Counted from the stretch's first letter, positions 19,495-28,906 are shown. The stretch is DNA of 64,000 nucleotides from Vibrio ulleungensis (GCF_016900875.1 NZ_JAFEUM010000003.1:62001-126000); one strand, 5' to 3'. Numbers and translations are program-made. The notes: generated by a model from the sequence alone, not told the origin.

Positions 19495-20367
19495 ATGTTG
19501 AAAAAAATAGTCTTTGTCGTAGCCGCACTATTGTCCATGAATGTGGCGGCTGTGCAAGTGGTATCCAGTATAAAACCGATTCAGTTGATTGTGGCTGAAA
19601 TTACGCATGGCGTTGCAGACAGTCAAGCCTTGTTAGGCGCTAATGCGTCACCGCACGATTACGCACTTAAGCCATCCGATGTGCGAACATTGGACTCTGC
19701 AGATTTGGTGGTGTGGTTTGGTCATGATCTTGAGCCTTACATTGCTTCAATCATGAAAGGCAAAAGTAACAGTTTTGAAGTCAGTAAAATAGACGGGATT
19801 GAACTTCGTGAATACGAAGATGCGCAAGCCCACGACGGACATGATCATGGCTCGACCGACGCTCACTTTTGGTTGGGCATCAACCCTACGCGCCAATTTG
19901 CTGAGGCACTAACGCAGCGTTTGTCCGAAATTGACGAAGATAATGCTGCTCAGTATGTTCAAAATCTACAAGAGTTTGAAATACAACTGACAAAGACTGA
20001 GCAAGCCATTGCGGAAGAACTCAGTTCGGTTAAAGGCGAAGGCTATTACGTGTTTCATGATGCTTATGGCTATTTTGAATCCCACTTTGGGCTCAATCAA
20101 CTGGGGCACTTTACCGTCTCTCCAGAGAGAAAGCCTGGAGCGCGAACTCTAATTACAATACGAACGGCTTTAAAAGAGCAGCCTGTTGCCTGTGTTTTCC
20201 AAGAGCCACAGTTTACTCCAGCGGTGATAGAAAGTGTCACCAGAGGCAGTGATGTAGAAATAGGCACCCTTGATCCATTGGCAACAACCGTAGAGACAGG
20301 ACCTGGCGCCTACTTTGTATTTCTTGAGCAAATCAGTGCCAGTTTTGCCGAGTGTTTATCTGATTAA
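19495..20367 (+). CDS. znuA: Periplasmic zinc-binding protein of the Znu transporter
   Basis: A 290-residue solute-binding protein with a signal peptide (VFVVAALLSMNVAA). The zinc ligands are expected at His in NASPHDYALKPSD (near residue 53), the short His/Asp loop HDGHDHGSTDAHFWLG (near 115-130), and FHDAYGYFE (near 188). The His-rich loop is short compared with E. coli ZnuA. It is divergent from znuCB. I saw no clear Zur palindrome in the 74-base gap, so how zinc controls the genes is not evident here. Confidence 0.93.
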   Translation: MLKKIVFVVAALLSMNVAAVQVVSSIKPIQLIVAEITHGVADSQALLGANASPHDYALKPSDVRTLDSADLVVWFGHDLEPYIASIMKGKSNSFEVSKIDGIELREYEDAQAHDGHDHGSTDAHFWLGINPTRQFAEALTQRLSEIDEDNAAQYVQNLQEFEIQLTKTEQAIAEELSSVKGEGYYVFHDAYGYFESHFGLNQLGHFTVSPERKPGARTLITIRTALKEQPVACVFQEPQFTPAVIESVTRGSDVEIGTLDPLATTVETGPGAYFVFLEQISASFAECLSD

Positions 20368-20418
20368 TCTGGCGCAACAAGCCCCAGTGTTCCCATTTAG
20401 CCGTTAAAACGTCGATTA

Positions 20419-20458
20419 AAAAACGCTTAGCCTGTTATAGGTTAGGCGTTTTTTTTTT
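20419..20458 (+). terminator. Terminator after znuA
   Basis: An approximately 12-bp stem (AACGCTTAGCCT / AGGTTAGGCGTT, including G-U pairs) with a 5-nt loop, followed by ten T. Confidence 0.85.
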
Positions 20459-20611
20459 GCCCATCCTGAAAGTTAAGCCTCTCTATGTGTAGTGTCGGTG
20501 ATTAACTGATGACTGTTCGCGACAAAAAACCGGTATGGGTTGAACGTTAAAGTCTGAAGTATTTGTGTGGTGAAAATTATTTAACCTTTTAATGGTTAGG
20601 ATTTATCCAAA

Positions 20612-20625
20612 TTGATCTAAGTCAA
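20612..20625 (+). promoter_or_regulatory. FNR-like box of the feo promoter
   Basis: TTGATCTAAGTCAA matches the FNR/CRP-type palindrome TTGATnnnnATCAA with one mismatch. Its centre lies about 41 bases upstream of the start point inferred from the -10 TACTAT at 20647-20652. This is class II activator geometry and fits anaerobic induction of ferrous iron uptake. Confidence 0.7.
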
Positions 20626-20655
20626 TATGCCTCTTTTACATTTGGTTACTATAAA

Positions 20656-20670
20656 TGCAAATTGTTTTCA
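20656..20670 (+). promoter_or_regulatory. Fur-like box of the feo promoter
   Basis: TGCAAATTGTTTTCA matches the 7-1-7 Fur core TGATAATGATTATCA at 11 of 15 positions. It overlaps the inferred transcription start 17-31 bases before feoA, so Fur-Fe(II) bound here would block transcription. Confidence 0.6.
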
Positions 20671-20686
20671 TTTACAAAGGCATGTT

Positions 20687-20914
20687 ATGAAATTGGCGGA
20701 TCTTAAGGTAGGACAGCAAGCTACCATCGTCTCTCTAGACAATATCGACTCAGTGGATCGCAAGAAACTTCTAGTACTAGGTGTACTCCCTAATTCAAAG
20801 GTAACACTGCAACGCGTCGCGCCACTTGGCGACCCGCTTCAAATTCAAGCAAGCACCGTTTCCCTTGCGATTCGTAAAACGACCGCTCAAAAAATCTTAG
20901 TCGAGGTTGCATAA
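20687..20914 (+). CDS. feoA: Ferrous iron transport protein A
   Basis: A 75-residue SH3-like cytoplasmic protein needed for FeoB-mediated Fe(II) uptake; the family motif around LLVLGVLPNSKVTLQRVAPLGDP is clear. The frame is open 20 codons upstream, but the ATG at 20687 gives the usual length, starts MKLADLKVGQ like other FeoA, and leaves the FNR, promoter and Fur elements in untranslated DNA. Its stop overlaps the feoB ATG by one base. Confidence 0.93.
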   Translation: MKLADLKVGQQATIVSLDNIDSVDRKKLLVLGVLPNSKVTLQRVAPLGDPLQIQASTVSLAIRKTTAQKILVEVA

Positions 20915-23193
20915 TGGCTTACTCAATCTTATCTGTTGGCAACCCAAACAGCGGTAAAACAACACTTTTCAATGCCTTAACGGGCTCTAAGCAGCGCGTT
21001 GGTAACTGGGCTGGTGTTACTGTTGAAAAAAAGACAGGACACTTTTCGACGTCGGACACTCAGTTTGATGTTACAGACTTGCCCGGCATCTACTCTTTAG
21101 ATAGCGGTAATGATGTAAACAGCCTCGACGAAGCCATTGCCGCAAAAGCCGTATTAACCCTAGAGACCGATTTAATTGTCAATATTGTTGATGCGACAAG
21201 CTTAGAGCGCAGCCTATATATGACGCTTCAGCTGCGTGAGTTGGGTCGACCAATGGTAGTGGTGCTTAATAAAATCGATGTTCTGGAAGCACAAGGTCAT
21301 GTATTAGACATCAAAAACTTGGCCGAGCAATTAGGCGTCCCAGTGTTCGCGCTGTCTGCGCACAAGTCGGATCAAGTAATCGAATTTAAGCAGCAGCTTG
21401 CACAACACGTTGTCAGTGCCAAACATACAGAAGTGCAGCCACTACATTTAGAATATCCAGTAGCGTTTGAAAATGCGATTACTCGCTTATCGCCGCTATT
21501 TGAAGGGCGCCAAGCCACGTCAAGATCGTTAGCGATTCGTGCATTGGAAGCTGACCAAATGGTGCTATCTGGTGTTGATGACTCAGTGAAGGCAGTGGTA
21601 GAGAAAGAACAAGTTGAGCTTAATCTTGATATCGACTTGTTGGTGGCTAACGTAAAGTTCACCCATATTAATCAGGTATGCAAGAAGGTCGCTCGCGAGC
21701 AAGGCCACTTATCTCGTTCGATGAGCGAGCGTATAGATTCAGTGATCCTGAACAAGTACGTCGGTGTCCCGTTCTTTTTTGCGGTGATGTATCTGATGTT
21801 CATGTTCTCTATTAACATCGGTAGTGCATTTATCGACTTCTTTGACATCGGTGTTGGCGCGATATTGGTTGATGGTACGCACCATGTGTTGGACGGTGTG
21901 TTGCCACAGTGGTTGGTCTCTTTGCTGGCCGATGGTGTGGGTGCAGGTGTGCAAACAGTGGCGACCTTTGTTCCAGTGATTGCAGCGCTATACCTCTTTT
22001 TGTCGATGCTTGAAAGCAGTGGTTATATGTCTCGTGCAGCGTTTGTACTTGATAAAGTTATGCAAAAAATCGGACTACCAGGTAAAGCGTTTGTCCCCTT
22101 AGTACTTGGCTTTGGTTGTAATGTTCCATCTATCATGGCAACCCGTACACTGGACCAGGAACGAGAGCGTAAGCTCGCAGCGTCCATGGCGCCGTTCATG
22201 TCATGTGGTGCTCGTCTTCCGGTTTACGCACTGTTTGCAGCAGCATTCTTCCCTGAAAGTGGTCAAAATCTGGTATTTGCCTTGTATCTTCTTGGTATTG
22301 TGGCAGCCGTGTTCACAGGGCTTGTGCTTAAACACACCATCTATCCTGGCAGCAGCGATAGCCTAATTATGGAAATGCCTGATTACGAACTTCCAACCGT
22401 TAAAAACATTGTGATTAAGACGTGGCAAAAGTTGAAGCGATTTGTACTTGGTGCAGGTAAAACCATTGTTGTTGTAGTGACCATTCTCAGTTTCCTAAAC
22501 TCCATCGGTACCGATGGCAGCTTTGGCAACCAAGACAGTGAAAACTCGGTATTGTCGAAAGTGGCGCAAACTGTGACTCCCGTGTTTGAACCTATGGGAA
22601 TCCAACAAGAGAACTGGGCAGCAACTGTGGGCATTATCACAGGTATTTTTGCCAAAGAAGCGGTTGTGGGCACATTAAACAGCTTGTACTCGCCAGAAGC
22701 AGGTGAAGAAGAAGCGGAGTTTGATCTTGGTGCGAGCCTTCAAGAAGCGGTAATGAGCATCCCTGAAAACTTGACCGGTATCAGCTTTAGTGACCCACTT
22801 GGTGTGAGCGTTGGTGACGTCGGTGATTTAGATACTGCGGCAGAAGAGCAGGGTGTTGATGCGTCAACCTTTGGTAATCTTAAAGCACTATTTGCGACCA
22901 ACGCTGCGGCAATTTCATATCTAATTTTTATATTATTGTATACACCGTGTGTCGCTGCTATGGGAGCTTACTCTCGCGAATTTGGCCCAGCTTATGCTCG
23001 ATTCATTGCAGTGTGGACATTTGCCTTGGCTTACTTTGGCGCAGTACTGTACAACCAAGTCGCGCTGCTTCCACAGCAGCCTATGGTGAGCATGGCCTGG
23101 ATTGTAGCCATCGGTATCATTTGCGCCGTTGTTTATGGACTTCTTAAGCGACAAGCGGGTAAGCAGGAAGTTTTGGAGGTACAAGTCGGATGA
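20914..23193 (+). CDS. feoB: Ferrous iron transporter B (GTP-gated permease)
   Basis: A 759-residue inner-membrane Fe(II) transporter. The cytosolic G domain has G1 GNPNSGKTT (residues 8-16), G3 DLPGIYSL and G4 LNKIDVL, followed by the GDI-like helical region. The membrane part has two Gate motifs with conserved cysteines, VLGFGCNVPSIMATR (near 395) and MSCGARLPVYALF (near 430), and ends in a carboxy-terminal TM block. Between TM groups, near residues 605-645, lies an acidic soluble insert (GEEEAEFDLG). It sits between feoA and feoC with overlapping codons, so the three genes are one operon. Confidence 0.96.
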   Translation: MAYSILSVGNPNSGKTTLFNALTGSKQRVGNWAGVTVEKKTGHFSTSDTQFDVTDLPGIYSLDSGNDVNSLDEAIAAKAVLTLETDLIVNIVDATSLERSLYMTLQLRELGRPMVVVLNKIDVLEAQGHVLDIKNLAEQLGVPVFALSAHKSDQVIEFKQQLAQHVVSAKHTEVQPLHLEYPVAFENAITRLSPLFEGRQATSRSLAIRALEADQMVLSGVDDSVKAVVEKEQVELNLDIDLLVANVKFTHINQVCKKVAREQGHLSRSMSERIDSVILNKYVGVPFFFAVMYLMFMFSINIGSAFIDFFDIGVGAILVDGTHHVLDGVLPQWLVSLLADGVGAGVQTVATFVPVIAALYLFLSMLESSGYMSRAAFVLDKVMQKIGLPGKAFVPLVLGFGCNVPSIMATRTLDQERERKLAASMAPFMSCGARLPVYALFAAAFFPESGQNLVFALYLLGIVAAVFTGLVLKHTIYPGSSDSLIMEMPDYELPTVKNIVIKTWQKLKRFVLGAGKTIVVVVTILSFLNSIGTDGSFGNQDSENSVLSKVAQTVTPVFEPMGIQQENWAATVGIITGIFAKEAVVGTLNSLYSPEAGEEEAEFDLGASLQEAVMSIPENLTGISFSDPLGVSVGDVGDLDTAAEEQGVDASTFGNLKALFATNAAAISYLIFILLYTPCVAAMGAYSREFGPAYARFIAVWTFALAYFGAVLYNQVALLPQQPMVSMAWIVAIGIICAVVYGLLKRQAGKQEVLEVQVG

Positions 23194-23420
23194 TCCTTGA
23201 TCAGCTTAAAGCCTGTATCGAAGAGTCTGGTTGTGTAGAGCAAAAAACCTTAGCCAAACGATATTCGTTGAGTGAGGACGGCGTTGAAGTAATGCTTACT
23301 CCATGGATTAAGCGCGGTAAGGTTGTGCGAAAGCTCACTACAAATAAATTGGGCCAAACTGTTAAGGTCGAGTACTGCAAAGTTGACGACCAGCAGATCC
23401 CAATGCAGACGATTGTTTAA
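23190..23420 (+). CDS. feoC: FeoC-like winged-helix protein
   Basis: A 76-residue small winged-helix protein at the end of the feo operon, starting within the feoB stop (4-bp overlap). It begins MILDQLKACIEESGCVEQKTLAKRYSL, typical of the FeoC fold. Only three cysteines are present (positions 9, 15 and about 63), and the clustered cysteine motif that binds Fe-S in enterobacterial FeoC is absent. A structural role with FeoB is therefore more likely than Fe-S sensing; that is inference. Confidence 0.85.
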   Translation: MILDQLKACIEESGCVEQKTLAKRYSLSEDGVEVMLTPWIKRGKVVRKLTTNKLGQTVKVEYCKVDDQQIPMQTIV

Positions 23421-23441
23421 TTAAGCGATGCAAGCAGTATC

Positions 23442-23475
23442 AAAAAGGCAGACTCCCTCTGGAGTCTGCCTTTTT
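23442..23475 (+). terminator. Terminator after feoC (bidirectional)
   Basis: A 15-bp stem AAAAAGGCAGACTCC / GGAGTCTGCCTTTTT with a 4-nt loop. Flanking A and T runs allow it to work on both strands. Confidence 0.9.
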
Positions 23476-23500
23476 ATTCGCTGTCATTTTAGCAAAGTTA

Positions 23501-23545
23501 TACCAATCGAAGTCATTAACTGATCAGGTAATGACTTTGTTGGTA
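23501..23545. repeat. Short imperfect palindromic element
   Basis: The arms TACCAATCGAAGTCATTA and TAATGACTTTGTTGGTA are near-perfect inverted repeats around a 10-base centre. The element lies directly at the 3' end of the HIT gene. It has the look of a dispersed Vibrio palindromic (REP/MITE-like) repeat; only one copy was noticed in this window. Confidence 0.45.
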
Positions 23546-23974
23546 CTAAATGGCTCGAAACTGATTAGAGCGACTCAGCGCATGCGTTAGTTTGTCCACC
23601 ATGTCACTTTGACTTTCGTCATCTCTTTGACGTCCTTGCGTGTTTCCCCAAATTGGCCCAGGCCAAGCTGTGTCGCTATTAAAGCGAGCAACCACATGAA
23701 AGTGAAATTGAGGAACAAGATTACCCAGCGCGCCAATATTGAGTTTATCGGGTTGGAAAATTGCTTCTAACGTTTGCGATACGGTTTGCACTTCTGTGAG
23801 CAACTGCTGCTGTTGGCGAACCGTCAGGTGATGCAGCTCTTTAATATGTTCGAGCTTAGGGACCAATACGATCCACGGGACAGCATCATCTTTTATGAGC
23901 AAAGCCAAACAGAGTGGAAATTCACCTAAGAGCGTCGTATCTTGCTGTAATTTGGGGTGGAGTGCGAAACTCAT
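23546..23974 (-). CDS. HIT family protein
   Basis: A 142-residue cytoplasmic protein of the histidine-triad superfamily, nucleotide hydrolases or transferases acting on dinucleoside polyphosphates and related substrates. The active-site region reads NLVPQFHFHVVARF (near residue 90): the second and third histidines of the H-x-H-x-H triad are present, and the first position is glutamine, as in several bacterial HIT branches. It is a single gene, convergent with feoC. The substrate is unknown. Confidence 0.85.
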   Translation of the reverse strand: MSFALHPKLQQDTTLLGEFPLCLALLIKDDAVPWIVLVPKLEHIKELHHLTVRQQQQLLTEVQTVSQTLEAIFQPDKLNIGALGNLVPQFHFHVVARFNSDTAWPGPIWGNTQGRQRDDESQSDMVDKLTHALSRSNQFRAI

Positions 23975-24070
23975 CGTTCATCCTCGTGCATGAAATAACG
24001 AAAAGAGTACCTTGTTGTGATTGAAAGCGCACCATAAGTATGCGCTTTCCACATTAAGAGTGATCTTCAG

Positions 24071-25003
24071 TTACGCAGTGGCTAATACCGGCTGCTTAGT
24101 GTGCTGCACCGGATCACGAGACAATAGCAAAGTCCCCCCAATCAATAATCCAGCGCCAGATAACTGGTACCCAGTTAGGGATATGTCGAGCAACCACCAG
24201 TTTAATCCCACCGCTGCGACAGGGAAAAACAGCTCAGCAAGGGTGCCGAATCGCGCAGGAATACGCTCTAGTCCTTTGTAATATAGAAACATACCAATCA
24301 ACCCAGACAGCAAGACCATATACAGCAGATTTAACTCATCGCCGGCGTGTAATTGGAAGGATTCACCACTAATCAGCATCAAAAAAGTGAGGGTGATAAA
24401 CGCAAGTCCAAATCGACCCGTCATGATCTGCACACTATTGTAACCAGATAACGTCAGTTTTCGTCCATACACCGTTGATGCTCCCCAAGCGCACACTGCT
24501 AATAGGGCACAACCATAGCCGAGCAAAATTGCGGTTATGGCAGGGTTGTAGTACCACATGCTGTCACTGTGCGAGAGGGCCACGATGTCTGGTGCAATCA
24601 TTAACAGACTGCCACTTAAACTGAGTACAGCGCAAGCAATAAAGTGCTTGCTGATTTTCTCTTTAAGCAATATCACCGACAACGAAATAGCGACAATGGG
24701 TTGGAGCTTTTGAAGCAATATGACGATGGTTGGGTTCATTAAGCTAAACGCTTTAGTGAAGGCCAAGGTACCAATCACTGAGCCAAATAGACCGATTAGT
24801 AAAAACGCAAATGCAGTGCCTTTGATGTACCTAAAACGCCAGTTGGGCTTAGACATCGCCAATACGGCGATACAAGCAACTAGCACAAGGTGCTCAAAAA
24901 ACACGATCTGAAGGGTAGAGTTGTTCTCTAATAGAGGGTAACGAAAAAGGGTGTCAGCCGCCCAAAGCGCTGCTGCAAACATGACTAATAATATTCCTGC
25001 CAC
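24071..25003 (-). CDS. ribN: EamA/DMT-family transporter under FMN riboswitch, probable riboflavin importer RibN
   Basis: A 310-residue inner-membrane protein with about ten hydrophobic helices in two EamA repeats. The first repeat ends around LLQKLQPIVAISLSVILLKEKIS and the second around FGTLAELFFPVAAVGLNWWLLD. The frame is open to 25066, but GTG at 25003 follows TGGAG at good spacing and is preferred. An FMN riboswitch lies in its leader. DMT-family proteins controlled this way have been characterised as RibN riboflavin importers in proteobacteria including Vibrio, so the riboflavin assignment rests on family and context. A second possibility is export of a related metabolite. Confidence 0.82.
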   Translation of the reverse strand: MAGILLVMFAAALWAADTLFRYPLLENNSTLQIVFFEHLVLVACIAVLAMSKPNWRFRYIKGTAFAFLLIGLFGSVIGTLAFTKAFSLMNPTIVILLQKLQPIVAISLSVILLKEKISKHFIACAVLSLSGSLLMIAPDIVALSHSDSMWYYNPAITAILLGYGCALLAVCAWGASTVYGRKLTLSGYNSVQIMTGRFGLAFITLTFLMLISGESFQLHAGDELNLLYMVLLSGLIGMFLYYKGLERIPARFGTLAELFFPVAAVGLNWWLLDISLTGYQLSGAGLLIGGTLLLSRDPVQHTKQPVLATA

Positions 25004-25066
25004 GATAATCTCCAAAACAAAAGTAAGATAACGTAAACAGAGCATAAGAATGACAAACACCAACAC

Positions 25067-25164
25067 TCATTTTTACCGAAGCAAAAATGAGAAATCACAC
25101 CATGGGGACAAGCACGAATGCACCTTTAGCAAGCTAAAGATGCATTGCGCCAATTGGCATTTGT
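25067..25164 (-). other. Two leader hairpins between FMN riboswitch and ribN
   Basis: Read on the minus strand, the aptamer is followed by a hairpin with arms AATGCATCTTTAGC / GCTAAAGGTGCATT (25116-25145 region). A second follows with arms CTCATTTTTGC / GTAAAAATGAG closed by a TTCG loop (25067-25092 region). Either could form the expression platform. Confidence 0.5.
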
Positions 25165-25317
25165 TACTTCTTTCATCCGGACTGTAACCGTCGGCTTTGG
25201 AGTTTAACCAAATCTGCTAGACCTTTTTGGCTCAAGGAGTGTAGGACCAAAAAGCGCTCGTGGGCTGAAGCGAAACGCTATCACCACCGGTGGGGAATTT
25301 CGCCCCGCCCTGAAGTA
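25165..25317 (-). ncRNA. FMN riboswitch (RFN element)
   Basis: Read on the minus strand, the conserved RFN blocks appear in order: GGGCGGGGCGAAATTCCCC, ACCGGTGGTGATAG, AGCCCACGAGCGC, then GATTTGGT...CTCCAAAGCCGACGG and ACAGTCCGGATGAAAGAAGT. The P1 closing stem pairs 25166-25170 (ACTTC) with 25312-25316 (GAAGT). It precedes the EamA transporter and should shut it off when FMN is plentiful. Confidence 0.95.
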
Positions 25318-25395
25318 GATTTTATCTTAACAAATTTGAAACTTTTCTGGTAGGTCTGCTGCTCTTAATAGTGAGAAAAAATGAGTTTGTGGGAT

Positions 25396-25424
25396 CAAAA
25401 AAGGAGCCCATATGAGCTCCTTTG
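25396..25424 (-). terminator. Terminator after argS
   Basis: Stem AAAGGAGC / GCTCCTTT, with a U-run supplied on the minus strand by the A tract at 25396-25402, 18 bases after the argS stop. Confidence 0.8.
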
Positions 25425-25441
25425 TATACTAAGTTTGCGTG

Positions 25442-27175
25442 TTACATACGCTCTAGAGTGTTGATACCAAGCAGAGATAAACCTTGTTTTATGGTTTTCG
25501 CTGTTAGAGCAGCAAGTTTAAGGCGGCTCTGTTTGATCACATCGTCTTCACACTTCAAGATTGGACATGCTTCGTAGAAGCTTGAGAACTGACCAGCTAG
25601 CTCAAATAAGTAACTACACATTAGGTGAGGTTGGCCTTCACGGGCTACGGCTTGTACCGCTTCTTCAAACTGAAGCAGTTTGGCGATAAGCGCTTTCTCT
25701 TTGTCATCGCTTACCGTGATATTGCCCTCAAGCGAGTCCATGCTTACGCCAGCTTTTGCAAAGATAGACGCGACACGAGTGTAAGCGTACTGCATGTAAG
25801 GCGCAGTGTTACCTTCAAAGGCCAACATGTTATCCCAGTCAAACACATAGTCAGTGGTGCGGTGCTTGGACAAGTCTGCGTATTTCACCGCGGCCATTGC
25901 AACTGTATTGGCGATGGTGTTCTTTTCTGAGGCCTCTAGACCAGGGTTTTTTGACTCGATCAGTTTTGCTGCACGCTCTTCTGCTTCATCAAGAAGATCT
26001 GCAAGACGCACTGTCCCACCTGCACGAGTCTTAAATGGACGACCATCTTTGCCTAGCATCATGCCGAATGCATGGTGCTCAAGGCTCACTTCTTCTGGAA
26101 TATACCCCGCTTTACGCACAATGGTCCAAGCTTGCATAAGGTGCTGATGCTGACGTGAATCAATGAAGTACAATACGCGATCAGCGCCAAGAGTTTCGTA
26201 GCGATATTTGGCACATGCGATATCGGTGGTAGTGTATAGGTAACCGCCATCACGCTTCTGGATGATCACGCCCATAGCTTCGCCATCTTTATTCTTGTAT
26301 TCGTCTAGGAATACAACTTGAGCGCCATCGTCTTCTTTTGCAAGACCTTGAGCTTTAAGGTCTGCGACTACGCCAGGAAGCATGTCGTTATACATACTCT
26401 CACCCATTACATCTTCGCGGGTAAGCGATACGTTTAAACGATCGTAGTTGTGTTGGTTGGTTTCCATTGTCACATCAACCAATTTTTTCCACATTTCGTT
26501 GCAGTAGGCGTCACCACCTTGCAACTTAACTACATAGCCACGGGCTTTTTCAGCAAAAGCTGCGTCTTCGTCATACAGCTTTTTAGACTCACGGTAAAAG
26601 CCTTCGAGATCCGACAGCTTCATCGATACTTCACCGGTCTCTTGCTGAACACGCTCAAGATTGGCAATCAGCATGCCAAATTGCGTGCCCCAGTCACCGA
26701 TGTGGTTAGCGCGAACGACCTTGTGACCTAGAAACTCTAATGTGCGAACAACCGCGTCACCAATAATGGTTGAGCGCAGGTGGCCAACGTGCATCTCTTT
26801 CGCCACGTTAGGGGCTGAATAATCGGCAACAATGGTTTTTGGGGCTTCTGCGGCAACACCTAAACGGCTATCGGCAAGGGCAAGGTCAGCTTGATGCGCT
26901 AAAAACTCAGGGCTAAGGAAGATATTAATAAACCCAGGACCTGCGATCTCGAGTTTGTTCGCAATACCGTCTAAATCAAGGTTATCCAATACTTTTTGTG
27001 CAAACTCTCGTGGGTTAGTGCCCAGTTTTTTGGCCACGCCCATGACGCCATTTGCTTGGTAATCACCAAACTGTGGCTTTGCAGATTGTCGCACAGCAGC
27101 AGGACTGCCCGCTGGGGCGCCAGCGGCTTCTAGTGCTTGAGAGACTTTGTCGTTAATCAGTGCTTGGATATTCAC
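25442..27175 (-). CDS. argS: Arginyl-tRNA synthetase
   Basis: A 577-residue class I synthetase that charges tRNA-Arg. The HIGH-type motif is [14 protein letters not shown] (near residue 123). The amino-terminal Add1 domain and carboxy-terminal DALR anticodon-binding domain ([22 protein letters not shown]) are present. The frame is open nine codons further, but GTG at 27175 follows AAGGAA and gives exactly the E. coli length (577). It is divergent from the yecM homologue, as in E. coli. Confidence 0.96.
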   Translation of the reverse strand: MNIQALINDKVSQALEAAGAPAGSPAAVRQSAKPQFGDYQANGVMGVAKKLGTNPREFAQKVLDNLDLDGIANKLEIAGPGFINIFLSPEFLAHQADLALADSRLGVAAEAPKTIVADYSAPNVAKEMHVGHLRSTIIGDAVVRTLEFLGHKVVRANHIGDWGTQFGMLIANLERVQQETGEVSMKLSDLEGFYRESKKLYDEDAAFAEKARGYVVKLQGGDAYCNEMWKKLVDVTMETNQHNYDRLNVSLTREDVMGESMYNDMLPGVVADLKAQGLAKEDDGAQVVFLDEYKNKDGEAMGVIIQKRDGGYLYTTTDIACAKYRYETLGADRVLYFIDSRQHQHLMQAWTIVRKAGYIPEEVSLEHHAFGMMLGKDGRPFKTRAGGTVRLADLLDEAEERAAKLIESKNPGLEASEKNTIANTVAMAAVKYADLSKHRTTDYVFDWDNMLAFEGNTAPYMQYAYTRVASIFAKAGVSMDSLEGNITVSDDKEKALIAKLLQFEEAVQAVAREGQPHLMCSYLFELAGQFSSFYEACPILKCEDDVIKQSRLKLAALTAKTIKQGLSLLGINTLERM

Positions 27176-27401
27176 TCGCGTTTCCTTCAATCTAAGGATC
27201 ACAGCAACCTCATCAGGATATGCTGTTTAAGTTCACAAAAATAGCGGTAATGATACCAATTTTCTTGCATGGCTTATAGAGAGGATTTAAGGAAATTACA
27301 GTCTAATTTGTGATTAAAAAGCCGTGATGTGAAAAAATGGGAAAAGCAGGCTTAAATTGTTAGCATGGCGACGATCGCACACGTAAGGAATGGTAACGCA
27401 C

Positions 27402-28007
27402 ATGGTGTCACAGTCGCTTTTACAGCAGCAACAATTATTGCCTCAACAAATGATGGAGCAGCTACCCTCATTTATGCGCAACATCGAGGTGTTGGCCTCT
27501 AATCTGAAACTGGATTTAAAGGGTTTGCAAGCCGACCACATAGCGATGCGCATTAATGACAAGGACGTTGCCGAGCAAGCTCACAGATTGTGGCTAGACA
27601 AGGGCCGTCAGATTTCCAGTGCACGCATCAACGGCCGTCCGATTATCGTGATCGAATTCGACCAACCACTGCCAACGTCGTATGGCTCGATAGAGTGTTT
27701 AGAACTGCCTTATCCAGCCAAAGGGAAGCTCTATCCGGCGCAAGGTTGGGAACATGTGGAGTTTGTTGTTCCCAGTGAGGCTCAAAGCGCCGAAGAGTTT
27801 TTTGACGAGCTAACGCACAGATTTCCTGACTTTGCCAAGCAATGCGATCGACTAGACGCGTTAGGCATATCGATGAAGTTATCCAGCCCCAAAGGGGAAG
27901 GCGAGCGTTTAGCAAACCCGACGGTGGCGTTTAAGCATAAAGGCGTCTGCATTAAACTGCACCCACATTCGCTTAAGTCCATTGTCCATTCGGAGCAAAG
28001 TGAGTAA
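27402..28007 (+). CDS. yecM: YecM-like VOC-superfamily protein
   Basis: A cytoplasmic protein of about 201 residues, homologous to E. coli YecM, whose structure resembles metal-dependent vicinal-oxygen-chelate enzymes; no reaction is known. Candidate metal residues are the His of ADHIAMRIND, the Glu of IVIEFDQPLP, the His of GWEHVEFVVP and the His of IKLHPHSLK. ATG codons at 27390 and 27402 are both possible; the second has better spacing from AAGGA. It is divergent from argS, a conserved pairing. Confidence 0.85.
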   Translation: MVSQSLLQQQQLLPQQMMEQLPSFMRNIEVLASNLKLDLKGLQADHIAMRINDKDVAEQAHRLWLDKGRQISSARINGRPIIVIEFDQPLPTSYGSIECLELPYPAKGKLYPAQGWEHVEFVVPSEAQSAEEFFDELTHRFPDFAKQCDRLDALGISMKLSSPKGEGERLANPTVAFKHKGVCIKLHPHSLKSIVHSEQSE

Positions 28008-28072
28008 CTCCTTATAAAACAAAGCCCGTCAAACCGAAAAAGGCGCGACGGGCTGTGGTTTACAGGTTTTGA

Positions 28073-28906
28073 TTACAAAATGACGGTCTTATTGCCGTAC
28101 ACAAATACGTGATCGTTTAGCACTTTATTCAGCGCTTTGCTCAATACGTTTTTCTCAACGTCACGACCCGCCTGTGCCATATCTTTCGCACTAAAATTGT
28201 GATCAACAGGAATAACGTCTTGCTTAATGATCGGACCCTCATCTAAGTCGTTGGTCACATAGTGCGCCGTGGCACCAATTATTTTCACACCACGATCATA
28301 GGCTTGCTGATAAGGTTTAGCGCCAATGAATGCGGGTAAAAAGCTGTGGTGAATGTTGACAATTTTATGGTGGTATTGCTCAACGAAATTAGGGGTCAGA
28401 ACGCGCATGTATTTGGCCAACACCAGTAGATCGGGTGCGTAAGGAGCGATGGCTTCCATGACTTTTTGTTCGTGCTCTTCACGAGAAAGATCAACATGAG
28501 AGACATGGTGATAAGGGATATCAAACTTCTCGGTGAGGCTCTGCAAAGTATCGTAGTTTCCGACTACCGCAGCGATCTCAACATTTAGGCTACCATCGTA
28601 GGTCTTCATTAAAATATCGCCTAAACAGTGAGATTCTTTGGTCACTAGGATCACAATGCGTTTGCGCTCAGAACTGACCAGTCTGCGCTTCGTGCCTTCT
28701 GGCAGTGCTTGATCGAGGTCGGCCAAAAAGGTTTGATCGTTAAAATACCCCTCTAGCTCCGTACGCATAAAGAAGTGACCGCTAGCATTATCAACAAACT
28801 CATTGTTGTGAATAATATTAAGCTGGTGTTTGTAACAGATATTGGTGATTTTCGAGATTAACCCAGGCGCATCGCTGCAGTGGGTGAGTAAGGTTTTCTT
28901 TTCCAT
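28073..28906 (-). CDS. purU: Formyltetrahydrofolate deformylase
   Basis: A 277-residue enzyme that hydrolyses 10-formyl-THF to formate and THF, feeding formate to PurT and balancing one-carbon pools. An amino-terminal ACT domain (LLTHCSDAPGLISKITNICYKH) precedes the formyltransferase fold. The catalytic region shows NIHHSFLPAFIGAKPYQQAY (near residue 225) and ATAHYVTNDLDEGPII, with the Asn-His-Asp set of the family. The length matches E. coli PurU (280). Confidence 0.95.
   Translation of the reverse strand: MEKKTLLTHCSDAPGLISKITNICYKHQLNIIHNNEFVDNASGHFFMRTELEGYFNDQTFLADLDQALPEGTKRRLVSSERKRIVILVTKESHCLGDILMKTYDGSLNVEIAAVVGNYDTLQSLTEKFDIPYHHVSHVDLSREEHEQKVMEAIAPYAPDLLVLAKYMRVLTPNFVEQYHHKIVNIHHSFLPAFIGAKPYQQAYDRGVKIIGATAHYVTNDLDEGPIIKQDVIPVDHNFSAKDMAQAGRDVEKNVLSKALNKVLNDHVFVYGNKTVIL

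Noticed and set aside
20627..20686. Upstream extension of feoA by 20 codons
   Set aside because: It would translate through the -10 and Fur box; the ATG at 20687 matches the family start.
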